DNA of 64,000 nt from Bacillota bacterium. GTDB lineage: Bacteria; Bacillota; Clostridia; Lachnospirales; Lachnospiraceae. Location of the stretch: assembly GCA_023386815.1 (NCBI GenBank), contig JAEWIZ010000022.1:496001-560000 (forward strand), read 5' to 3'. A program made the translations under genes and the position numbers. Below are positions 42,133-51,802 of the stretch, in pieces (position 1 is the first letter of the stretch; each line of letters starts with the position of its first letter). Below the pieces are notes generated by a model. It saw nothing but the letters and a program-made list of their open reading frames with translations, was not told the origin of the DNA and made no database searches.

Positions 42133-44472
42133 TTAACTTTGCAAACCTTCTATCTCCGGTGGATAGGTACTCTTTATTACAATGTTCTCACCACATTTGT
42201 TCCATTCAACTTGAATCTCACCATACGGGGTTGGCACCTTGCCCTTTGCGTGATAGAAGCCTGGTGCTAAAGGATCAAGTACAAATTTACAAAAACCAGG
42301 TTCCAGAGGTCTGACCCCAAGAATATAGGCATAGTAGAAGTATACCGGTATCGCTGACCAGCCGTGACAAAGGCTTCCCGCGTTATCAAAATCACTTGCT
42401 CCTTTTAATGTTTCCCAAAAGCTTGTGGCATTGTGAGAAAGCATATATCCCCATTCCCTAGCGATCTCATCATATACTTTCTGAGCATATCGCGCAGGCT
42501 CCTTCATCAGTGCCATATATTTAAACAATGTCATACTCAGGGTAGCCTTTGTAACATCACTAGCTTCCTTCGAAACCTTCTGCAGCAAGGCCTCTTGCAA
42601 CTGCCTCGGGACAGCCTCTGCACAGATTGCCAGGGATTGAACTAGCTCTGAATACACTTCATTACCCTTCAGAGGAAGATAAGTATGATATAAGCCTCTT
42701 TCTTTATTCCAGAAGTTCTTATGAAATGCAGCTCTTATATCAGCTGCTATCCTTTTATAATGATCTGAAGTAATGGGATCTTTACAATAATCCAGCAAGT
42801 AAGCTGCTGCCTCAAGTGCCATAATGAAATATAGATTGAGGGGGGCATCTCTTCGCTCCTTCAGCTCGTAGCTCCGTATGATCGGCTCTCCGGACAAATC
42901 ATCTGCCCAGTCATAAAAGTTCCAGTATTTTATCTCCTTGGGAGTAATTAATAAACCATTCTCCAGCTCAGTAATCCGTTTATTTAAAATATTCTTGATA
43001 ATCTCCAGATTCTCCAGAACAAATTCCTGATCGCCGCTATATAGATAATAATCCTTAACCTCCATAATCCACGCCATAGTAAAGGAGGGGATCGTAATCG
43101 GAGCCCTTCCTGGAGCACAGATATCAAGATATCCATCCTCTCTCAAACTTTTTGCCAGCAACCGAAAGGATGCCTTGGCAAACGCATATTCCCCAAAACA
43201 ATAATATCCACAGAGCGCCTGATTTCTGGAATCCATCGCATACAAGGCCTGCTCCCTCCAAGGGGTATCCTCATAATGTTCATGCATGCACAGGTGCAAG
43301 GTACGAACCGCGGTTTGACAGATTCTTTCATGAAGAAGTTGGGAGCAGGAAAAGCTGCCCTTTTCCTCAACCGGATATTCTACGGGTATCAACCCGATGT
43401 ATTTTATTGTAACAGGGACCCCCGCCTTTGTATGGATATGTATCTGTAAATATCTTCCTCCCAGTCTTGAGAAGTAGTGCGTAAAACACTGATTACCACT
43501 ACTGCAGATATAACGACTTGCAAAATGCCTGGTCTCAATCAAAGTTCTGACTCTCATATCCTCCAGATGTTCACCATAGCCAATATCAATCCTGGTTCCC
43601 TCCTCCGTTGAAAGCTGTAGGTGGAAAAAACCCGCTTCTTCTCTTCCTAAATCAATGATCAGATATGCTCCCTCGCCCTGATTAAGGGATTCTGTTCGCA
43701 AACGGATACTGCTACCTTCCCTAGAAAAGAGACTTGCATCACCATCAAATAACTCATCAAAGGCTCTATGAGATAGATAATCCCTGCCCATAGCACGGGC
43801 AATATCCGTATCCTTTTGATCCTGCCGCAGGAAGCTCCCTTGCGCTATAATGTTGCAGGGAAGGCAATCTTGCTGCTTCAATTTTTGAATCGGCCTCTGA
43901 TAAAGAGTCAGGTCGGTACTTCGTTCTGGATTCACAGCTGCTGCTTCCCAACCACCTTTTTCCTGATAATTTGGTAACAGCCAATCATCCTGTCTGCTTG
44001 CATCATACTGATAGACAAACCCGATCTGATTCTTTGGCATACTCCCATGCTGATAAGCCAAGGATTTTCTGCAGCGGGTATGTTCTTTGCTACAAGCCTT
44101 AATCCTATTACAATAACGCAGCTGATAGATCAAACAGGGCGAACCAGTATAATAGGTTCCGCTGTCTTCTCCCTGATAATAGCATTGAATGCAGATTCTA
44201 TTCTTCCCCGGTTTCAGATACTCAAAAACTTCAAGTACGTCATAGACCTTATAATATGGGAAATCATCATACTGTCCGCAGTCCACAAAGCTGCCATTGA
44301 TCCAAACCGCATAATCACTGTCACAGGAGATCCTCAGCTGCGCTTGGCCTTCACTACCAAAATATCCCAGGTTAAATTCTTCATAAAACTCCACATATTG
44401 ATTTACCTCTATCGTCTCTTGAGGCAGCCAAATAAATGAGCAGCCCTCAAAGGTATATCGATTTTGATCCAT
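42133..44472 (-). CDS. GH78 alpha-L-rhamnosidase-like glycoside hydrolase
   Basis: A 779-residue protein. An N-terminal beta-sandwich (about 1-130, IWLPQETIEVNQYVEFYEEF... SDYAVWINGSFVD) precedes a second beta domain and an (alpha/alpha)6 catalytic barrel beginning near residue 380 with HEHYEDTPWREQALYAMDSR, the GH78 hallmark region. Family enzymes release terminal L-rhamnose, as from rhamnogalacturonan or glycosides, by inversion. There is no signal peptide, so it would act on oligosaccharides brought in by the two permeases encoded just upstream. ATG follows GGAGGG. It is the last gene of the uptake operon. Confidence 0.85.
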   Translation of the reverse strand: MDQNRYTFEGCSFIWLPQETIEVNQYVEFYEEFNLGYFGSEGQAQLRISCDSDYAVWINGSFVDCGQYDDFPYYKVYDVLEVFEYLKPGKNRICIQCYYQGEDSGTYYTGSPCLIYQLRYCNRIKACSKEHTRCRKSLAYQHGSMPKNQIGFVYQYDASRQDDWLLPNYQEKGGWEAAAVNPERSTDLTLYQRPIQKLKQQDCLPCNIIAQGSFLRQDQKDTDIARAMGRDYLSHRAFDELFDGDASLFSREGSSIRLRTESLNQGEGAYLIIDLGREEAGFFHLQLSTEEGTRIDIGYGEHLEDMRVRTLIETRHFASRYICSSGNQCFTHYFSRLGGRYLQIHIHTKAGVPVTIKYIGLIPVEYPVEEKGSFSCSQLLHERICQTAVRTLHLCMHEHYEDTPWREQALYAMDSRNQALCGYYCFGEYAFAKASFRLLAKSLREDGYLDICAPGRAPITIPSFTMAWIMEVKDYYLYSGDQEFVLENLEIIKNILNKRITELENGLLITPKEIKYWNFYDWADDLSGEPIIRSYELKERRDAPLNLYFIMALEAAAYLLDYCKDPITSDHYKRIAADIRAAFHKNFWNKERGLYHTYLPLKGNEVYSELVQSLAICAEAVPRQLQEALLQKVSKEASDVTKATLSMTLFKYMALMKEPARYAQKVYDEIAREWGYMLSHNATSFWETLKGASDFDNAGSLCHGWSAIPVYFYYAYILGVRPLEPGFCKFVLDPLAPGFYHAKGKVPTPYGEIQVEWNKCGENIVIKSTYPPEIEGLQS

Positions 44473-44504
44473 GCATCAGCCCTCCACTTAATTTATATCT
44501 GTGC

Positions 44505-45368
44505 TTAACCTTTTAGTGAACCGCTGGCAACCCCTTTGATTATGTACTTCTGCAGTACAATATAGATAATTACAATCGGAATAGCTGCGAGTACCAGTGC
44601 TGCAAAGGTTAAATTCCATTCTGTGTTATACTGCCCTTGAAAGGTAAACAAAGAGATGGGCAAATTCTTCATTTCCTTTCTTGACAATAAGATTAACGGT
44701 ATTAAGAAATCATTCCAGATGGATAAGCTGCTAAGTATTACTACCGTTGCTGTCGTCGGTGCAGACATTGGAAAGATAATCCTAAGAAAGGTCTGAAACC
44801 TGGAACATCCATCTACCCTGGCTGCTTCTTCTATCTCAATCGGTAATGCCCGGATAAAGCCTGTATAGATGAATACCGCCAGAGAGATATTAATTCCAAT
44901 ATAAACGATCGCAACTCCGAAGTAGGTATTATTCCAATGGAGTTTACCCATATAGTTAGCCAATGGGATCATCGCTGTATAAAAAGGAATGATGATACAG
45001 CCAACAAATAGATTATAAATGAACCTTACCAGTTTCGTTTTACTTCTGGCACAGGCATAACCGGCTAAGGAACCAAATACCACGATACAAATTACCGGTG
45101 CTACGGTCATAATTAAGCTATTTTTCAAGGCAGTGGGAAAATTGATACGCTCCCAGGCCTCTGCATAATTGCGAAACTGGAATGACTCCGGCAATGCAAA
45201 CGGGGAGGAGAACATCTCTAGCTGCGATTTAAAGGAGGCCAGGATTACCATTACAATCGGGTATAAAATCAAAAATGCGCCTAATACAAGTACGATTGCA
45301 TTGATTAATGTGATTCGGTTTCTGTTACTGCTTTTGCCGAAGTTATTCAGCTTTTTTAAGAAGCTCAT
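44505..45368 (-). CDS. Carbohydrate ABC permease (MalG/UgpE-like)
   Basis: A 287-residue inner-membrane permease with about six TM segments and the EAA loop EEAARVDGCSRFQTFLRIIFP, which docks the ATPase. CUT1-type systems of this kind move oligosaccharides and use a shared MsmK-like ATPase encoded elsewhere; none is here. The start overlaps the previous permease stop (TAATG), implying coupled translation. Confidence 0.93.
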   Translation of the reverse strand: MSFLKKLNNFGKSSNRNRITLINAIVLVLGAFLILYPIVMVILASFKSQLEMFSSPFALPESFQFRNYAEAWERINFPTALKNSLIMTVAPVICIVVFGSLAGYACARSKTKLVRFIYNLFVGCIIIPFYTAMIPLANYMGKLHWNNTYFGVAIVYIGINISLAVFIYTGFIRALPIEIEEAARVDGCSRFQTFLRIIFPMSAPTTATVVILSSLSIWNDFLIPLILLSRKEMKNLPISLFTFQGQYNTEWNLTFAALVLAAIPIVIIYIVLQKYIIKGVASGSLKG

Positions 45369-46252
45369 TACATTTCCTCCTTTTTTCTTAAATATCCAAG
45401 AAGCACGAATGATAAGATGGAAATCATAACGAATAAAACAGCTGAGATGGCTGAGGCATAACCCATGTTATAATTTGCGAAGGCTTCTTTATAAACCTTA
45501 ATAGAGATCAGCTCGGAGGCATATCCGGGTCCTCCTCCGGACATCGCATAAACATGTTCGAAGGACTTCATCGTGCTGATTAGAGTTAATACAATATTTA
45601 TCGTAAATGAGGGCGCCAGCAGGGGAACGGTTATCTTCGTAAACCTTTTCCACTTTGATGCTCCTTCCAAATCTACCGCTTCATATAATTCTTCCGGTAT
45701 TGCACCCAAGCCTACCATATAAATCAGCATGGAATAGCCGGAAAATTGCCAAACTACAACAGCTGCGATTACGATCAGAACTAACTTTGGGTTTCCAAGC
45801 CAATCCTGTGCCAGGAAGTCAAGCTGCAGTATTTCGAGCAATTTGTTTACCGAACCCATATTCGCATCCAGAATGAAGGACCAGGAATAGCTGACTACCA
45901 AAGCACTGAGTACAGCCGGAAGGTAGAATATAACCCGAAAGAAATTACGTGCCCTAAAATCCTTTACCACCTTCGTCGCTAAAAACAGACCGATGATGTT
46001 CTGAAATACAGTAATGGTAATCGAGAACTTCATGGTGTTTCCCATAATTTTAAGAAACTGTTTATCCTGAAATAATCGTGTGTAATTATGGAAGCCAATA
46101 AAATTAATCTCTTTCGCCAACCCGTTCCAATCGGTAAAGCTATAGATAAACCCCATGATGATCGGAACGATTAACACTGTAACTACACAGAGTAATGCAG
46201 GCAGCAGAAATAAAACCCAACCAATGTTTTCATTTATTTTAAATTTTTTCAT
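45368..46252 (-). CDS. Carbohydrate ABC permease (MalF/UgpA-like)
   Basis: A 294-residue CUT1 permease with about six TM segments and the EAA loop ELYEAVDLEGASKWKRFTKITVP. It begins with a cytosolic leader and a long first TM (VLFLLPALLCVVTVLIVPII). ATG follows CGGGAG. It is separated from the binding-protein gene by a nested hairpin likely to lower its expression relative to the binding protein. Confidence 0.93.
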   Translation of the reverse strand: MKKFKINENIGWVLFLLPALLCVVTVLIVPIIMGFIYSFTDWNGLAKEINFIGFHNYTRLFQDKQFLKIMGNTMKFSITITVFQNIIGLFLATKVVKDFRARNFFRVIFYLPAVLSALVVSYSWSFILDANMGSVNKLLEILQLDFLAQDWLGNPKLVLIVIAAVVVWQFSGYSMLIYMVGLGAIPEELYEAVDLEGASKWKRFTKITVPLLAPSFTINIVLTLISTMKSFEHVYAMSGGGPGYASELISIKVYKEAFANYNMGYASAISAVLFVMISILSFVLLGYLRKKEEM

Positions 46253-46318
46253 AGAATCTCCCGTTCAACTCTTATTAAGTCAATTCACTATCAAGAAAAA
46301 GCGTTATTTTTATAAAAA

Positions 46319-46403
46319 AAGGTGCCACCAATAGCCTTTGGAAATTGCTTCGTGCCATTTATTCACAGGCACGAAGCAATCTAGAACTATTTCACGGCAC
46401 CTT
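46319..46403 (-). terminator. Nested hairpin / partial terminator between binding protein and permeases
   Basis: The inner stem is 13 bases: ATTGCTTCGTGCC (46344-46356) / GGCACGAAGCAAT (46368-46380). The outer stem is AAGGTGCC (46319-46326) / GGCACCTT (46396-46403), followed on the minus strand by TTTTTTT. It probably stabilises the abundant binding-protein mRNA and attenuates read-through to the permeases. Confidence 0.75.
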
Positions 46404-46425
46404 GATCGATACTATTATAGGTACT

Positions 46426-47763
46426 TTACTTCGTTTTCTCCTGCCAAATTGCATCCATCTGGTCGAGACCGTCAGAAATACTGGTACCCATAGCTACTTC
46501 CTGCATTACCTTGAAAAGAACATCCTGTACTCCGGTAGGCCAATTAGCATCTAAGAACATGTAGCTGCCTGTTACCTGCTTTGACAGCTCCTGCAAATGA
46601 GGATCAGAATCTGCGATAACGCTGACTCTTGCTGATAAGTTGTTCGTATCCTTTAAATACTGCGCATATACTTCATCATTTCCAATAAAGTAATTAAGGA
46701 AATCAATGGCTGCTTCCTTATTCGGGCTATTAGCACTTACACCAAGCATACCGCCGACGGATGCAGAGATCCAGTTCACACCATCGTCTGATGCGGGTGT
46801 AATAAACAAACCAAAGTCTAGATCAGGATTTAAGTCCTTCATCAACGATACAGCCCAGGATCCCATAATCATCATTGCTGCGTCGCCATTTGCAAAGCCT
46901 GCTAACTGTTGGTCATAGGAAGTACTCATTAAATTCTTGGTTACATACCCATTATCAATCAGGCCTTGTAACATACCGAAGGCTTTCTGCCATTCTTCAC
47001 CGTTGAATTTCTTAGTTCCTGCATAAAGCTCATCATCAAAATTCATGTTTTCCTTATAAATTGTTGAAGGTACAATTGCAAAATGAGCTAGCTGTGTTAC
47101 CCAAGAATCCTTATAGCCTAAGGAAATTGGTGTTATCCCTGCCTTTTTGATTGTATCACAGGCACTTAAGAATTCCGCCCAGGTTGTAGGAACCTTTAAT
47201 CCAAGATCACTGAAAATCTTCTTGTTGTAGTAGGTACATATGTAAGCCTGGTCGGTAGGCACCCCATATACCTTACCTTCCAGGGAACAGGTCTTTAATT
47301 CGCCTTCCGTCATATCGCTGACACATACCTGATCGGTTACATCCTCCAGATAACCTGCCTCTGCAAGCGGAATAGCAAGCGCTTTTCCAGGACGCAGACC
47401 AACGATATCCGGACAATCATCCGTTGCAATTCTAGCTTGAAGTGTAGCATTATAATTATCAGAATTCAAAAATTCGAATTCAATTTTAACATTAGGATGT
47501 TGCTCTTCATAAGCTTTAAATACTGTTTCATAAGCTGCCTGTGCTTCACCCTGATAATGGAAAAACCGAAGTGTAATTTGTTCTTGCTCCTCCTTAGCAG
47601 GAGTCGCCTCACTATCACCTTCTGTTGAATCCTCAGCTACCACATCTTTACTGCTATCCCCGCTCTGGCTTGTTTTTGTTGCCTCTTTTGAACATCCACT
47701 CATAAACCAGGTAACCATGATCAGCATAACTACTAATAAACTTAATGCTCGATTCCTTTTCAT
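46426..47763 (-). CDS. Carbohydrate ABC substrate-binding lipoprotein (family 1)
   Basis: A 445-residue surface lipoprotein. The signal peptide ends in lipobox FMSGC (Cys24), followed by a Ser/Asp/Glu-rich linker, then the family 1 fold (ITLRFFHYQGEAQAAYETVFKAYEEQHP) and a C-terminal helix region. Start is the ATG five bases after GGGAGGAAG; an upstream ATG 13 codons earlier would spoil the signal peptide. It captures an oligosaccharide for the two permeases; with the GH78 enzyme, a rhamnose-containing glycan is the best guess. Confidence 0.92.
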   Translation of the reverse strand: MKRNRALSLLVVMLIMVTWFMSGCSKEATKTSQSGDSSKDVVAEDSTEGDSEATPAKEEQEQITLRFFHYQGEAQAAYETVFKAYEEQHPNVKIEFEFLNSDNYNATLQARIATDDCPDIVGLRPGKALAIPLAEAGYLEDVTDQVCVSDMTEGELKTCSLEGKVYGVPTDQAYICTYYNKKIFSDLGLKVPTTWAEFLSACDTIKKAGITPISLGYKDSWVTQLAHFAIVPSTIYKENMNFDDELYAGTKKFNGEEWQKAFGMLQGLIDNGYVTKNLMSTSYDQQLAGFANGDAAMMIMGSWAVSLMKDLNPDLDFGLFITPASDDGVNWISASVGGMLGVSANSPNKEAAIDFLNYFIGNDEVYAQYLKDTNNLSARVSVIADSDPHLQELSKQVTGSYMFLDANWPTGVQDVLFKVMQEVAMGTSISDGLDQMDAIWQEKTK

Positions 47764-47864
47764 AACTTCCTCCCAATCAATTATTTGTTTGTGCAATGAC
47801 AAAAAGTAACCTTCCCTGTACAGGATTTTGGCATAAACTTTGTTTTGCCCTTTGACAATATCAA

Positions 47865-49457
47865 TTATATGTTGATATCTCTTCCTTTGGTAGGAGACAG
47901 TTTTGATATGTATGGTGTATTTTTTTTATATTCCAGCTGATATTCACTTGGTGTCATACCGGTCATATTCTTAAACATCTTAGTAAAATATTTGGTATCC
48001 AGATAACCTACCTGCTCCGATATCTCCAAAACCTTAAACTCATTACTTTCCAGCAGTTTTTTGGCATGTTCAATTCTGACCTCTGTTACATACCGGCTAA
48101 AATTGCAGCCTGTCTTTTTCTTAAATAGGCTACTTAAGTAGCTGGAATTAAAATGGAGATGGGCTGCGAGGCTCTCCAGGTCAATATCCTTGTTAAAATT
48201 ACGATGGATATAGTCCTTCATCGCTTGTGCAAAATTTTCCTGATTATCATTACCGTTTTGCTTCCCACAAGTATCCATTAGCTCCGCTGTCAAAGCCAGT
48301 ACTCTTTCCTTCGCCTCTTCCTTACTTAATACGGAGAAGAAATCTGCCTTACTGCTATTCATCCTTTCCCGGAATTCACCAGGCAACAAAATCACTTCCA
48401 TTGCTTTTTCCAACAGTCTCCACATCAACTGTTTTATTTCTACCGGATTCCCATATTCATACTCCATTATGATAGATTCCAAATACGACTTTACAATATT
48501 GATGGTATATTCCTTTTTCATAAGCCGAACAGAGAGAAGGATGAGCTCCGATTGATCGTTGCTTCTTGTCAATCGGTTTAATTCTCGAAGTTCAAACCCT
48601 TCCTCCGTAAAGATTTGTTCCTGCTGATACCAGAAAAACGCTTCCAGAGCCTGTCTTGCTTTTGTATATACACTTTTAACGGTAAGTACCCTGACCGCAT
48701 CAAATCTGTTAATTACGTAAGAAATTAAAATATCCCCATATCCTTGCTGTAATAGTGCCTTTTGTACCGCTGCCACATCCTCCTGAATCTTATTTTTTGC
48801 TGCGGCCTTGGAGAAAAAGCATATCAGTTCATGAGAATCCTTTTTATTTTCACAAACATAACTACCAAATTGTTGATCCAGTATAACTTTACAATGATAT
48901 AATCTAGCCTTATCAATAAAGCTATCTCTATCATATAGGATAAGTACTCCGAGGGTATCAAATCTGAATTCATTCATATAGCTTTCATAATAATGCTTTT
49001 CACTTCTCAGAATTGTCTCGCTGGCATGTATCATCTCATTAAAAGCATTGAAAATACCCTGTTCATAATCCATATGATCCGATTTTGAAAGCTCCTTATC
49101 AATCTTGTCGATCGCCTTATAGACTTCGTCTTCATCCACAGGCTTCAATAAATATTCTGATACACCGAAATGGATCGCCTGCTTTGCATACGAGAAATCA
49201 TTATAACCGCTTAAGATAATAATCTGAATGGAAGGCATGGTTATCCTGATTTTCTTAATCAGATCCAGCCCATTCTCCCGTGGCATGCAAATATCCGTTA
49301 TGAGGATATCCGGATGTAACCTCTGGCAAAGTTCATAGGCCTCTTCTCCATCATAGGCCTCTCCAACTACCTCTACCGGAATACTCAGTTCGTTCAGAAT
49401 TGATTTTATTACTACTAGTACATATTTTTCATCATCTGCCAAAACAATCTTAAACAT
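47865..49457 (-). CDS. Response regulator, REC plus AraC-type HTH (YesN-like)
   Basis: A 530-residue regulator. The receiver domain has the acidic pocket Asp8/Asp9, phospho-acceptor Asp55 (DILITDICMP) and Lys near 107 (LLKPVDED). The C-terminal AraC double HTH reads DLESLAAHLHFNSSYLSSLFKK and ISEQVGYLDTKYFTKMFKNMTG. The long middle region is typical of YesN-type proteins. It lies 69 bases downstream of its partner kinase and directly upstream of the binding-protein gene, so it most likely activates the uptake operon in response to the glycan. Confidence 0.92.
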   Translation of the reverse strand: MFKIVLADDEKYVLVVIKSILNELSIPVEVVGEAYDGEEAYELCQRLHPDILITDICMPRENGLDLIKKIRITMPSIQIIILSGYNDFSYAKQAIHFGVSEYLLKPVDEDEVYKAIDKIDKELSKSDHMDYEQGIFNAFNEMIHASETILRSEKHYYESYMNEFRFDTLGVLILYDRDSFIDKARLYHCKVILDQQFGSYVCENKKDSHELICFFSKAAAKNKIQEDVAAVQKALLQQGYGDILISYVINRFDAVRVLTVKSVYTKARQALEAFFWYQQEQIFTEEGFELRELNRLTRSNDQSELILLSVRLMKKEYTINIVKSYLESIIMEYEYGNPVEIKQLMWRLLEKAMEVILLPGEFRERMNSSKADFFSVLSKEEAKERVLALTAELMDTCGKQNGNDNQENFAQAMKDYIHRNFNKDIDLESLAAHLHFNSSYLSSLFKKKTGCNFSRYVTEVRIEHAKKLLESNEFKVLEISEQVGYLDTKYFTKMFKNMTGMTPSEYQLEYKKNTPYISKLSPTKGRDINI

Positions 49458-49526
49458 GCTGCTCCTTCTGCCGTTACCCGGCTACTGATAATTTGATTGA
49501 ATATTATCCGATTAGTCATATTTGTT

Positions 49527-51284
49527 TTATGTAAAACTTAACAGTGGTAATCTTACTTCAACTGTGGTTTCTACTCCCTCGGTACTCGTATAGGCAAGGC
49601 CAAAATCCTTTCCAAAATTCAGTTTGAGCCTCTCATTCACATTAAAGGTACCAATATTGGTCTGCTCATCTCTTTTTACCTCCAGATGATTTTGAAGGTT
49701 CCAATTCAACTCATTGACTGATTCTGCTTTCATCCCAACTCCATTATCATGGACTATGATGGTAGCATAATTCTCATATCGGATACTTGATATATGAATG
49801 AGACCTTTTTCTTTCTTTGCAATGATACCATGCAGGATTGCATTTTCCACTAGGGGCTGCAGTGTAAATTTAGGAATAGGCAGCCTCCTAATCTCCTCAT
49901 TAATATCAATAACCAGTGCAACCTTATCATCATAACGATAATTCTGAATTATAATATAGTTTTTAATATGATTTAGTTCCTCCTCCACGGTTGTGATGCT
50001 TTTGCCCCGGTACAGGTTATATCTCATAAAATTTGATAAGGCCTTAACCATATTTGCAATCTCTTTGTTCCCTTCCGTAATCGCTAGTCCTCTTAAAGAT
50101 TCAAAGGTGTTATATAGAAAATGGGGATTAATTTGCTGTTGGAGCATATCCAACTGTGCTTCCTTCTGGCTTAATTTTGCACTATATTCACTTTGGATCA
50201 GCTTCTCAATATGATCCGTCATATTGTTAAAGCTCAGCATCAGATACTTTATTTCATCATTGGTCTTCGGCTGTATACGAACTGAATAATCCCCTTTCTC
50301 AACCTTCTTCATAGCCTGTATAATTTCATTGAAAGGCTTCAGCAAATAGGTGGACAGGGTTACTGCTAATGCAATACTAATTATGCCAAGAACACAGCAT
50401 ATGCTAAATATTGTAGTCCGTATACTGTTCATATCCTTCATCAATTCCTTCATATCACATATGTATACAAATCTCCAGTTAAGCGCCTCAGAGGTATGGT
50501 ATACGATGAATTTATTGTTTCCATCCATCCTTTGCACAACGTAGCCATCCTTATTATGCTTAAGCCCATCTTTAAAGTCCAAGGTCAATACTCTGTCATC
50601 CTCCGAGGTATAAATGAATTCATCTTCCTGATCAAGGATATAGATCACACCGTTTTTATCACTCAGATAACGATTACTTTTAATACTTTTATCCAGCAAG
50701 GTATAAGGTAGATCTACAAGAATTACCCCAATGCTCTGTTTTGTATAGATATTAATGATACTCCTTGCAACCCCGATCGTTTTTTTCGAACCATCTTTGA
50801 TAAAAAGAATATATTTTCCATTATTAGAGATAGCCTTCTGATACCATTCCTCTGATCTTATATCACTGTTACCGATATATCTTTTCTTGGCATAAAATTC
50901 ATTGTTATAATTATCAAACACATAGATACCATTCACATCACCATAGACACTTAATGTATTACTAAAGATATTATTAATATCCTCCATTATCTTTGTCTTT
51001 TGATCTGCACTACTGTCATGATACTTCACAAGCCCATTGTTCAACTGAGTATTAACCGTTAGCTGAGCACTGATTTTTATGACCTCGTTTATCTTATACT
51101 CGATATTGTTTGAAAGCTGATTTAAGTATTCCTGAGTATACGTTGATACATTGTTTTGAATAATACCCTTTGATTTTTCATAAATCCTAAGACTGACAAT
51201 CATCAATGGTATTAAAACCAACGGAAGGAATATCGCAATAAGCTTCTTCCTGAATGTCATTCTGTACAGAAGTTTCTTCCCCAT
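49527..51284 (-). CDS. Sensor histidine kinase (YesM-like; Cache-HAMP-HisKA_7TM-type)
   Basis: A 585-residue membrane kinase. TM1 (about 14-35) and TM2 (about 290-312) flank an extracellular sensor resembling a double Cache domain, then HAMP (about 312-362), the His box QQQINPHFLYNTFESLRG (His388) and a HATPase (VENAILHG, DNGVGM). It should sense an extracellular sugar, or a binding-protein complex, and phosphorylate the adjacent AraC-type regulator. ATG follows GAGAGAAGG. Confidence 0.92.
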   Translation of the reverse strand: MGKKLLYRMTFRKKLIAIFLPLVLIPLMIVSLRIYEKSKGIIQNNVSTYTQEYLNQLSNNIEYKINEVIKISAQLTVNTQLNNGLVKYHDSSADQKTKIMEDINNIFSNTLSVYGDVNGIYVFDNYNNEFYAKKRYIGNSDIRSEEWYQKAISNNGKYILFIKDGSKKTIGVARSIINIYTKQSIGVILVDLPYTLLDKSIKSNRYLSDKNGVIYILDQEDEFIYTSEDDRVLTLDFKDGLKHNKDGYVVQRMDGNNKFIVYHTSEALNWRFVYICDMKELMKDMNSIRTTIFSICCVLGIISIALAVTLSTYLLKPFNEIIQAMKKVEKGDYSVRIQPKTNDEIKYLMLSFNNMTDHIEKLIQSEYSAKLSQKEAQLDMLQQQINPHFLYNTFESLRGLAITEGNKEIANMVKALSNFMRYNLYRGKSITTVEEELNHIKNYIIIQNYRYDDKVALVIDINEEIRRLPIPKFTLQPLVENAILHGIIAKKEKGLIHISSIRYENYATIIVHDNGVGMKAESVNELNWNLQNHLEVKRDEQTNIGTFNVNERLKLNFGKDFGLAYTSTEGVETTVEVRLPLLSFT

Positions 51285-51378
51285 ATGTTACCTTCTCTCT
51301 TGTAATAATTACAATTAGTTTAGAGGAAATCACAAAGAAAATCAATCCATTACCTAAGAGATGTATTTTTTAATAAAT

Positions 51379-51470
51379 AAAAAGGTAACAAAACATTGAA
51401 CTGACCCCAATAAATTCACCGACTATCTACCTTGTTGGAGTCACATCACATTAATTTTGTCACCTTTTTT
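51379..51470 (-). terminator. Long-loop terminator after the MerR-like gene
   Basis: AAAAAGGTAACAAAA (51379-51393) pairs with TTTTGTCACCTTTTTT (51455-51470) with one mismatch and a 60-base loop. On the minus strand it runs into TTTTTATTTATT. Confidence 0.55.
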
Positions 51471-51529
51471 ACTATCTATAAAAATCGCTATTCAACATTA
51501 CATATGCCTTCAAAACCAAGATACCATTA

Positions 51530-51787
51530 TCAATCATAGAGTAACTTCTTAATTTCCGGAATACTGTATCCCTGCCTTTTCAGTTCCTGAATTTCATCAA
51601 TCCTTGCAACTGTTTGTTCCCTTGGAAATCTCCGTGTTAGATTCTCCTCTTCCTGTTCAAAGGGCAGCATTCCCTCCTCTGTGTAGAACTTCAGGGTACT
51701 GTACCGGCTTCCAGTAAGCCGGACCAATTCTCCGATGGAAACATATTCGGACACTGCTATCTTCTCAAGGGGACGCTGTCTTGACAT
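51530..51787 (-). CDS. Small MerR-like HTH protein
   Basis: An 85-residue protein with a MerR-type winged helix: SIGELVRLTGSRYSTLKFYTEEGMLPFEQ followed by LKRQGYSIPEIKKLL. It lacks the long coiled coil and any effector domain, so it is about the size of the minimal MerR/SoxR-like or excisionase-type regulators. ATG follows AAAGGAGG, 15 bases after the upstream 329-residue gene's stop. The two form an operon and may act together; no metal- or drug-binding Cys is present. Confidence 0.75.
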   Translation of the reverse strand: MSRQRPLEKIAVSEYVSIGELVRLTGSRYSTLKFYTEEGMLPFEQEEENLTRRFPREQTVARIDEIQELKRQGYSIPEIKKLLYD

Positions 51788-51802
51788 TTCTTACGCCTCC
51801 TT

